Assembly (NCBI GenBank): GCA_963842775.1
Contig: CAWJHQ010000011.1
Location: 372,001-436,000, forward strand
Reading direction: 5' to 3'
Length of the DNA: 64,000 nucleotides
Origin: R-RK-3 sp963842775
GTDB lineage: Bacteria > Pseudomonadota > Alphaproteobacteria > Rhizobiales > Rhodomicrobiaceae
Positions 56,820 to 64,000 of this stretch are shown here, piece by piece. Each line of letters opens with the position of its first letter. The first letter of the stretch is position 1. The notes under the pieces were generated by a model, which was given only the letters and a program-made list of their open reading frames with translations, was not told the DNA's origin and did no database searches. The position numbers were made by a program, and so were the translations under genes.

Positions 56820-57761
56820 ATGTGGTCGCTGATCGTCAACCGGATTCTGCTGGCCATTCCGACGCTGCTGCTGGTGACGGTCTTCGTCTTCGTGCTCCAG
56901 CGTCTCCTGCCGGGTGATCCATTGCTCGTCATGTCGGGCGAGGAGCGCGACCCCGTGCTGCTCGAGGAATTGCGCAAGCTCTACGGCTTCGACCAGCCGC
57001 TGCCGGTGCAGTTTCTCATCTGGCTGCGCGAGGTGGCCGGCGGCAATTTCGGCGTATCGCTGCGGACAGGCGTGCCGGTGCTGACGCTGGTCGGCCAGAC
57101 GCTGCCGGTCACCATTCAGCTCGCCACGGCCGCAATTCTGATCGCGATGCTGATCGGCATCCCGATGGGAATTCTGTCGGCGGCGCGCAAAGGGAGCTGG
57201 CTCGATTATCTCGCCAGCGCCATATCGCTTTCCGGCCTTTCGATCCCGAATTTCTGGCTCGGCATCGTCCTGATCCTCGTCGTCGCCGTGAAACTCAGAT
57301 GGCTGCCGGCCTCCGGCTTCGTCTCGGTTTTCGACGATCCGGTCAGGGCCTTCCAGACGACGATCCTGCCGGCGTTCGTGCTCGGCTGGAATCTGGCCGC
57401 AACGCTGATGCGCCACACGCGTTCGGCCATGCTCGAGGTGCTGAGTCTCGACTACATCCGCACGGCGCGCGCCAAGGGCCTGCTCTCCCGCACGGTGGTC
57501 CTGAAGCACGCCTTTCGCAACGCGCTGGTTCCGATCGTAACCTTGTCGACGCTGCTGTTTGGCCAGTTGCTCGCCGGCGCGGTGCTGACCGAGCAGGTCT
57601 TCACCATTCCGGGCTTCGGCAAGCTGATCGTCGATGCCGTCTTCAACCGTGATTACGGGGTGGTCCAGGGCGTGGTGCTGTGCACCGGGGCCGCCTTCAT
57701 CGCGATGAACCTTGCCGCAGACGTTCTTTATATCGCCATCAACCCACGGATGCGGAGCTGA
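56820..57761 (+). CDS. Oligopeptide ABC transporter permease (OppB/DppB-like)
   Basis: This inner-membrane channel subunit of 313 residues has six membrane segments, from LIVNRILLAIPTLLLVTVFVFVL at the start. The EAA loop that contacts the ATPase is DYIRTARAKGLLSRTVVLKHAFRNALVPI. The family GDPLLVMSG and a LLPGDP motif are near residue 35. The stop overlaps the next permease start (TGATG). Confidence 0.95.
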   Translation: MWSLIVNRILLAIPTLLLVTVFVFVLQRLLPGDPLLVMSGEERDPVLLEELRKLYGFDQPLPVQFLIWLREVAGGNFGVSLRTGVPVLTLVGQTLPVTIQLATAAILIAMLIGIPMGILSAARKGSWLDYLASAISLSGLSIPNFWLGIVLILVVAVKLRWLPASGFVSVFDDPVRAFQTTILPAFVLGWNLAATLMRHTRSAMLEVLSLDYIRTARAKGLLSRTVVLKHAFRNALVPIVTLSTLLFGQLLAGAVLTEQVFTIPGFGKLIVDAVFNRDYGVVQGVVLCTGAAFIAMNLAADVLYIAINPRMRS

Positions 57762-58645
57762 TGGCCGTCACCGACCCGACATTGGCAGTCCTGGGCCCCG
57801 AGACGATCGCGGTGAGCAGGAATCGGGCCTTCGCAAAGTTCCTGAGGAATCCTCGGGCGGTCGCGGGCGCCGCGATTGCCGGCCTGTTCGTGTCTGTCGC
57901 GATCCTCGCCCCGCTGATCGCACCCTATAATCCCAGCCAGACCAACTTCCTCGCGCTCCGTCAGGCGCCATCCGCCTTGTACTGGCTCGGCACCGACGAA
58001 ATCGGTCGCGACATCCTCTCGCGCGTCATCTATGGCGGCATCGCCTCGCTATATGCCGGCGTCGTCTCGGTGGTGATCGCGCTTGCCATCGGCATACCGG
58101 TCGGGCTCGCGGCAGGCTGGTTCGGCGGCTGGATAGACGCGATCATCAGCCGGGCGACCGACGCGCTGCTCGCTGTGCCGTTCCTGATCCTTGCCATCGC
58201 GCTTGCCGCCGCGCTCGGGCCGTCGCTGACCAATGCCATGATCGCCATCGGCCTGTCGCAGGTGCCGATCTTCATCCGGCTGACGCGCGGACAGGTGCTT
58301 GCGGTCAAGGCGGAGGACTTCGTCGAGGGCGCACGAGCGATCGGCGTCCCGAACATGCAGATCCTCGGCCGCCACATCCTGCCGAACATCACTGCGCCGT
58401 TGCTGGTCCAGGCGACCTTGACCACGGCGACGTCGATTATCGCGGAGGCGAGCCTTTCATTCCTTGGCCTCGGTCAGCAGCCGCCGGCGCCGTCATGGGG
58501 CTCGATGCTCAATACGGCGAAGAATTTCCTCGATCAGGCGCCCTGGATGTCGTTGTCGCCCGGCGTCGCGATCTTTCTCGTGGTGCTCGGCTTCAACCTG
58601 CTGGGCGACGGGCTGCGCGATGCGCTGGACCCGCGCGAGGAATGA
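57761..58645 (+). CDS. Oligopeptide ABC transporter permease (OppC/DppC-like)
   Basis: This second channel subunit of 294 residues has an N-terminal cytoplasmic segment, then AIAGLFVSVAILAPLIAPYNP, the external WLGTDEIGRDILSRVIYG typical of OppC, and the EAA loop EDFVEGARAIGVPNMQILGRHILPNI. Several further membrane segments are visible. It starts inside the oppB stop. The gamma-glutamyltransferase gene follows 50 bases later. Confidence 0.95.
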   Translation: MAVTDPTLAVLGPETIAVSRNRAFAKFLRNPRAVAGAAIAGLFVSVAILAPLIAPYNPSQTNFLALRQAPSALYWLGTDEIGRDILSRVIYGGIASLYAGVVSVVIALAIGIPVGLAAGWFGGWIDAIISRATDALLAVPFLILAIALAAALGPSLTNAMIAIGLSQVPIFIRLTRGQVLAVKAEDFVEGARAIGVPNMQILGRHILPNITAPLLVQATLTTATSIIAEASLSFLGLGQQPPAPSWGSMLNTAKNFLDQAPWMSLSPGVAIFLVVLGFNLLGDGLRDALDPREE

Positions 58646-58695
58646 TACGAGGGGCCGGACCGCCCAGCTTGAACCAACGTAACAGAACGGAGCCA

Positions 58696-60493
58696 ATGAC
58701 CATGACTTTCACCACGCGGCCCGAGATCGTTGGAACCTTCGGCGTCGCCACGTCGACGCACTGGATCGCCTCGGCTGTCGGCATGAGCGTGCTCGAGAAG
58801 GGCGGGAATGCCGCCGATGCGGCTGTCGCGATGGGTTTTGTGCTGAATGTGGTCGAGCCGCATCTGAATGGACCGCTCGGCGACCTGCCGGTGCTGGTCC
58901 GCCCTGCGGGAGCGGCAACGCCGACGGTGATTTGCGGCCAGGGCGTCGCGCCGGCCAAGGCCACCATCGCGCATTACCGTGCCGAGGGGTTGACCGAGGT
59001 GCCGGGCTCCGGCCTGCTTGCCACGGTGGTGCCGGGCGCGTTTGACGGCTGGATGCTGCTGCTGCGCGACTACGGCACCATGACGCTGCGCGCGGTGCTG
59101 GAGCCCGCCATCCATTATGCCGAGGCCGGACATCCGATGCTGCCCCGCGCCGCCGCGGCCATTGCCGACCTCGCCGGCTTCTTCCGCGCCGAGTGGCCGA
59201 CTTCGGCCGAAACCTGGCTGCCCCGCGGCGCCCCGCCCGTGCCGGGCGCCTTGTTCCGCAATTCCGACCTCGCCGCGACGTGGCAGCGATTGCTCGGGGA
59301 GGCAGAGGCCAAAGCCGGCCGTGAAGCCCAGATCGAGGCTGCCCGCGACGCGTTCTATCGCGGCTTCATCGCCGACACGATCGGGCGCTGGCTCGAGAGT
59401 GCCGAAGTCATGGACGCCGCCGGCGGGCGGCGCAAGGGCGTGCTGACGGCGGACGATCTCGCCAACTGGTCCGCGACCACCGAGACGCCGCTGTCGGTCG
59501 ACTATCTGGGCTGGACCGTCTGGAAGACCGGCGTTTGGGGGCAGGGACCGTTCCTCCTTCAAGCGCTGCGCATTCTGGAGGGAACGGAGATCGGTGAACT
59601 CGACCCGAACGGGCCGGAGTTCGTCCATCTGGTCACCGAAACTCTGAAGCTCGCCATGGCCGACCGCGAGGCCTATTACGGCGACCCGGCCCACACCGCG
59701 ATCCCGGTCGACACGCTGCTTTCTCGCAGTTACGCCGCCGAACGCCGCGCGCTGCTCTCCGATCACGCCTCCCGCGAGCAGCGGCCGGGCCGCATCCCCG
59801 GTTACGAGAGATGGGTCGAGGCCGCCCTTGCTCGCGCCGCGCGAACGCCCGAGGCCGGTGCGGGGGCTGGGGCAGGGGAGCCGACCATGGCGCATCTCTC
59901 CTCGCGGCGCGGCGACACGGTGCATCTCGACGTCATCGACCGCTGGGGGAATATGGTGGCGGCGACGCCTTCGGGCGGCTGGCTCCAGTCTTCGCCGGTG
60001 GTGCCGGGGCTCGGCATGCCGCTGAACTCGCGCGGCGCAGATGTTCTGGCTGGAGGAGGGGCTGGCCTCCTCCCTCGCGCCTGGCCGGCGGCCGCGCACG
60101 ACTCTTTCGCCCTCGATGGCCGCGCATGAGGGCGGCGCCGCGCTCGCCTTCGGCACGCCCGGCGGCGACCAGCAGGACCAGTGGCAGCTGATCATGTTCC
60201 TGCGGCTTGTCCATCATCAGATGAACCTGCAGGAGGCGATCGACGCACCGCTATTCCACACCAGCCACGCGCAGGGCTCGTTCTACCCGCGCATCGCCCG
60301 GCCCGGCCACTTGATGGCTGAGCCTGCATTCGGCGCGGCGACGCTCGCGGCTTTACGGAAGAAGGGCCACGCGCTCGAAGTTTCGGAGCCTTGGGCGCTC
60401 GGCCGGCTGACGGCCGCCCGGCGGGACGCGGACGGGCTGCTTCGCGCCGGAGCCACGCCGCGGCTGATGCAGGCTTATGCAATCGGCCGATAG
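58696..60493 (+). CDS. Gamma-glutamyltransferase-family protein (frame break near 60036)
   Basis: This Ntn hydrolase transfers or hydrolyses gamma-glutamyl groups. Its N-terminal large-subunit region has AVGMSVLEKGGNAADAAVAMGF, the LLLRDYGTM and TLRAVLEPAIHYAE blocks. The self-cleaving Thr is probably in GDTVHLDVIDRWGNMV (TVH in place of the usual TTH), and GMPLNSRGQMFW follows. The frame breaks at 60033-60040; removing one G joins NSRG to QMFWLEEGLASSLAPG, and the end GGDQQDQWQLIMFLRLV is typical. Corrected length is about 599 residues. No signal peptide is visible, so it may act in the cytoplasm on imported gamma-glutamyl compounds. Confidence 0.88.
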
Positions 60494-60599
60494 CGTTCAT
60501 GGGATACCCGTGAGAGCCTCGGCTCTCCGGTTCCGGCAGGATTACGGGTTTCTCCGGCAAATCTTCAGCCATCCTCCAGGACTCTGATCGTGATCGGTT

Positions 60600-60890
60600 T
60601 CATCATGGCCGGCTTCGGGCGACCTCGCGGTCATGCACGCCGACGGCTGCGTCAAGATCAAAGACCGCTCCGATGACATTATTATCACAATTATAACAGG
60701 CGGGCGAACATCTGCTCTTTCGAGATAGAGGATGTGGTATATATAGGCATTCAGCGATGTTAGCTGCTGCGTTCAATAAGTGCATAGCCTGCTTACGATC
60801 CCATGGAGCAAGCCTGTGCCCGCTTGTGTCATCCTCAGATGCGAGGGTCTGAACAATGAATTTCGCGGATTCGCTGCCGAGCGGCACGCG
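60600..60890 (+). pseudogene. Decayed C-terminal part of an acyl-CoA ligase
   Basis: No long ORF exists here, but in broken frames the DNA spells the C-terminal domain of a fatty-acyl-CoA ligase. SGDLAVMHADGCVKIKDRSDDIII reads from 60615, then ISSFEIEDVV at about 60710-60735 and RHSAMLAAA at about 60745. A W-x-K-P-V-P-A-C-V-I-L run from about 60795 is followed by degenerate sequence. In intact homologues these are the A8/A10 motifs and the WGExPCAFV segment, in this order. Several small indels and a stretch ATTATCACAATTATAACAGG interrupt it. It lies between the gamma-glutamyltransferase and another, intact-looking ligase. Confidence 0.7.
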
Positions 60891-60976
60891 AATCCGAGGG
60901 CCGGAATGTGCCCCACGCGCTTACCGGCTCAAACGGCGAGCGCAAGAATGGTTTGCTCGGTCTGGGCAAAAAATTC

Positions 60977-62985
60977 ATGACTTGGACCGCAGCCCCCACG
61001 ACGCCTCCTGCCGGATCCCAGCTCAACACGCTGCCGAAGCTGCTGCTCCGTAACGCCGGTCAATACGCCGGCCGTCCGGCGATGCGGCACAAGAATTTCG
61101 GCATCTGGCATAGTTGGACGTGGGGCCAGCTATGCGATGAGGTTCGCGCCTTCGCGATCGGCCTGAGCAAGCTCGGGCTCGAGCGCGGCGATGCGGTGGC
61201 AATCATCGGCGACAATCGCCCGCGCCTCTATGCGACGTTTGCCGCCGTGCAGAGCATCGGTGGCATTGCCGTTCCGGTCTATCAGGAACTCGGTTGCCGA
61301 CGAGATGGCCTACGTGATCGATCACGCGGAACTGAAATTCGCCGTGGTGCAGAACCAGGAGCAGGTCGACAAGCTCATCTCGATCGCCGACCGGCTGCCT
61401 AAGCTGCGCGTCATCATTTATGAGGAAGAGCGCGGCCTTGCCGCCTACGATCGAGCCAACCTGCATTCGTTCGCGCATGTGCAGCAGCTCGGGCGGGAGG
61501 ACATGCGCCTGAACGCGGGCGCCGGCGGCTGGTGGCTCGATGAGATCGCCAAAGGCGAGGGCTCTGATGTCAGCGTGATGCTCTACACGTCGGGCACGAC
61601 AGGCAGACCCAAGGGCGTGATGCTGACGCACGACAACATCGTCCTCTCCGCGCAGAACGCCAACGCGGTCGACAACTTCACCCCCAATGACACGATGCTG
61701 GCCTACCTGCCGATGGCCTGGGTCGGCGACCACGTCTTCTCCTACGGCCAATCCATGGCGGGCGCAATTTGCGTGGCCTGCCCGGAGCGCCCCGAGACCA
61801 TTGTCGAGGACCGGCGCGAGATCGGCCCGACCTCATTCTTTGCACCGCCGCGCGTGTTCGAGGGCCTGCTCACCCAGATCATGGTGCGCATGGAGGATGC
61901 GGGCCGGCTCAAGAAGCGCATGTTCCACTCTTTCCTGGACGTGGCGCGCCGCTGCGGAGAGCGGATCCTCGACGGTCAGCCGGTCGGCGCCAAGGATCGC
62001 CTGCTTTATCGGCTCGGCGATTTGCTGGTCTACGGGCCGCTGAGAAACCGCATGGGCTTCTCCAATCTCCGCGTCGCATACACCGCCGGCGAGGCGATCG
62101 GGCCGGAGCTGTTCCGCTTCTATCGCTCGCTGGGCATCAACCTGAAGCAGCTCTATGGGCAGACGGAAGCCAGCGTCTACATCACAATGCAGCCGGACGG
62201 CGAGGTTTATCCCGACACCGTAGGCAAGCCCGCGCCAGGTGTTGAGATCAGCATCGCCGACACGGGCGAGGTGCTCTATCGAAGCCCCGGCGTGTTCCTC
62301 AAATATTACAAGAACGACGAAGCCACGAACGCCACCAAGCTGCCGGGGGGCTGGGTGCGTACGGGCGATGCCGGCTTCTTCGACCAGCGCGGACATCTCA
62401 AGATCATCGATCGCGTCAAAGACGTGGGACGCCTCAACAACGGTGCGCTATTCGCGCCGAAATATCTCGAGAACCGCATCAGATTCTACCCCGAGGTCCG
62501 AGAGGCCGTGGCCTTCGGCCAGGGGCATGACTACGTGACGATGTTCATCAACATCGATTCGATATCCGTCGGCAGCTGGGCCGAGCGCAACAACATGGCC
62601 TATGCCAGCTATCAGGATCTCGCGGCGCATCCCCAGGTGTACGACATCGTCGCCAAACGCCTCGACGAGTTGAACCGTGCCTTGGCCGAGGAACCGCAGA
62701 TGGCGGCCTCGCAGGTGAAGCGCTTCCTGATCCTGCACAAGGAGCTCGACGCCGACGACGGCGAGATGACGCGCACGCAGAAGGTCCGCCGTTCCGCGAT
62801 TTCCGAGCGCTATGGCGCCGCTCATTACGGCGCTCTATAACGGCTCGGCGCAATGCCACATCGCGACTGAGGTCACATTCGAAGACGGCCGCCGGGGCGC
62901 GATCGAAGGCAATCTGCGCATCGTCGACGTTCGAACCTATCCGCCTCGCTCAGCCGGCGATTCCGTCAGGGAGGCCGCCGAATGA
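60977..62985 (+). CDS. Long-chain-type acyl-CoA synthetase (AMP-binding; two frame breaks)
   Basis: This enzyme activates a carboxylic acid as acyl-AMP and then acyl-CoA. It shows the P-loop YTSGTTGRPKGVMLTHDNI, the gate/adenine region LKQLYGQTEASVYIT, and GWVRTGDAGFFDQRGHLKIIDRVKDVGRLNNGALFAPKYLEN. Breaks lie near 61286 (VPVYQ to NSVADEMAYV) and near 62814 (ISERYA-PLITALYNG expected); each is one added base. The true end is the TGA at 62983-62985, which overlaps the next gene, not the TAA at 62838. Starts at 60908 and 60977 are possible and neither has a strong site. Placement before Liv genes suggests uptake and activation of an aromatic or branched acid. Confidence 0.9.
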
Positions 62986-63803
62986 AGGCCGACATGAAGG
63001 TGAGGCCAATCATTGCCGCGGAGGACACCAACGCGAACGGCGTCCTTCTGTCCGTGCAGAACGTGTCGCTGTCCTTCGGCGGCGTAAAGGCAATTCGCGA
63101 CGTGTCGTTCGACATACGCAGAGGCGAGATCCGCGCCGTGATCGGCCCCAACGGCGCCGGCAAGACGTCGATGCTCAACGTCATCAACGGCTTTTACCGC
63201 CCGCAGGAAGGCGTGATCACCTTCAAGGGCCGCCAGCGGCGAGCCATGCGGCCCTACATCGCCGCCAGCCAGGGAATCGCGCGCACCTTCCAGAACGTGG
63301 CGTTGTTCAAAGGCATGTCGACGCTCGACAACATCATGACCGGGCGGACGCTCAAGATGCGCTGCGGGTTGCTCTCCCACATGGTCCACTTCGGCCCGGC
63401 CAAGCGCGAGGAGATCCGTCATCGCGAGGCGGCCGAGCACATCATCGATTTCCTGGAGATCGCGCACATCCGCAAAGTGCCGGTCGGCAAGCTGCCCTAC
63501 GGTCTGCAGAAGCGCGTCGAACTCGGGCGCGCGCTGGCCATGGAGCCGGAGTTGCTGCTGCTCGACGAGCCAATGGCCGGCATGAACCTCGAGGAGAAGC
63601 AGGACATGTCCCGCTTCATTCTCACCGTGAAGCGCACCTTCAACACCACGATCGCGCTGATCGAGCACGACATGGGCGTCGTCATGGACCTGTCGGACCG
63701 TATCGTGGTGCTCGACTACGGCAGAAAGATCGCAGACGGGACGCCTGCCGAGGTGCAGGGCAATCAAGCCGTGATCGATGCCTATCTGGGCGTCACGCAC
63801 TGA
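62982..63803 (+). CDS. Branched-chain-type ABC transporter ATPase (LivG-like)
   Basis: This 273-residue ATPase of the HAAT (branched-chain amino acid) family has Walker A GPNGAGKTSML, the Q-loop GIARTFQNVALFKGMSTLDNIM, the signature LPYGLQKRVELGRAL, Walker B LLLLDEPMAGMNLEEK and the H-loop LIEHDMGVVM. The YLGVTH end is the usual LivG C-terminus. It starts inside the ligase stop (ATGA). Transported solutes of this family include amino acids, urea and aromatic acids; the coupling to an acyl-CoA ligase favours a carboxylic acid. Confidence 0.94.
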   Translation: MKADMKVRPIIAAEDTNANGVLLSVQNVSLSFGGVKAIRDVSFDIRRGEIRAVIGPNGAGKTSMLNVINGFYRPQEGVITFKGRQRRAMRPYIAASQGIARTFQNVALFKGMSTLDNIMTGRTLKMRCGLLSHMVHFGPAKREEIRHREAAEHIIDFLEIAHIRKVPVGKLPYGLQKRVELGRALAMEPELLLLDEPMAGMNLEEKQDMSRFILTVKRTFNTTIALIEHDMGVVMDLSDRIVVLDYGRKIADGTPAEVQGNQAVIDAYLGVTH

Positions 63804-63813
63804 GGAGCAAGGC

Positions 63814-64000
63814 GTGGTCTTTTTCGGTCAGTTCATGGAGGTGTTTATCGGCGGCCTGCTGGCGGGGGTGCTCTATTCGCTCGTCGCCATCGGCTTCGTG
63901 CTGATCTTCAAAGCGTCCGGTGTTTTCAATTTCGCGCAAGGGGCCATGGTCCTGCTGGCCGGGCTCGCCCTCGTGCGCTCGCTCGATTTCATGGTGGCGA
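63814..64000 (+). CDS. Branched-chain-type ABC transporter permease (LivH-like), partial
   Basis: A GTG start at 63814 is preceded by GAGGAG (63802-63807). The visible 62 residues show the LivH beginning: FIGGLLAGVLYSLVAIGFVLIFKASGVFNFAQGAMVLLAG, where FNFAQGAM is the family signature. The gene runs off the window edge. It follows livG by 10 bases in the same operon. Confidence 0.92.
   Translation, partial: MVFFGQFMEVFIGGLLAGVLYSLVAIGFVLIFKASGVFNFAQGAMVLLAGLALVRSLDFMVA

Overview
The window reads as a chromosome segment of a GC-rich alphaproteobacterium, most likely Hyphomicrobiales (Rhizobiales). The reasons are a class I lysyl-tRNA synthetase, a DUF459 protein beside a MltB-like transglycosylase, the conserved run rpsB-tsf-pyrH-frr-uppS-cdsA-dxr-rseP-bamA-lpxD-fabZ-lpxA-lpxI-lpxB followed by gltA, and dispersed palindromic repeats of the rhizobial RIME type. 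No tRNA, rRNA, CRISPR array, transposase or integrase was seen.

Layout. 1-16.6 kb holds housekeeping and envelope genes: a solute-binding protein, lysS, mutY, two SGNH-type proteins, a lytic transglycosylase, galU, kdsD, an NfeD/SPFH pair, hemH and a GMC oxidoreductase. 16.6-28.0 kb alternates core genes (a TIM-barrel isomerase, dnaE) with accessory genes, some of them AT-rich: an OLD-like ATPase/TOPRIM gene, an alpha/beta-hydrolase plus TPR gene pair, a fasciclin protein and a secreted caspase-fold protease. The fasciclin and caspase genes lie between two copies of the rpsB promoter-leader. 28-44 kb is the translation/isoprenoid/outer-membrane/lipid A supercluster. At 44-50.5 kb gltA is followed by only the 3' tail of gltX, next to an AT-rich glycosyltransferase, then an SDR protein and an erythromycin-esterase-like protein. 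50.7-60.5 kb looks like a peptide or gamma-glutamyl-compound uptake cluster: cyclase, class IV aminotransferase, five-gene Opp-type ABC transporter and gamma-glutamyltransferase. 60.6-64 kb holds a decayed acyl-CoA ligase, an intact-looking acyl-CoA ligase and the start of a Liv-type ABC transporter.

How they work together. The core block joins ribosome function (S2, EF-Ts, RRF), UMP supply, undecaprenyl and phospholipid precursors, the MEP pathway, outer-membrane protein assembly and the first lipid A steps. kdsD and galU add Kdo and UDP-glucose supply.

Quality warning. At least 14 genes carry reading-frame breaks at places where protein similarity continues in the next frame, including essential ones (lysS, dnaE, cdsA and, with at least six breaks, bamA). 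Nearly all are single-base gains, which fits uncorrected sequencing insertions better than real decay. These genes are reported as one CDS each with the break marked. GC remarks are judgements by eye, not calculations.
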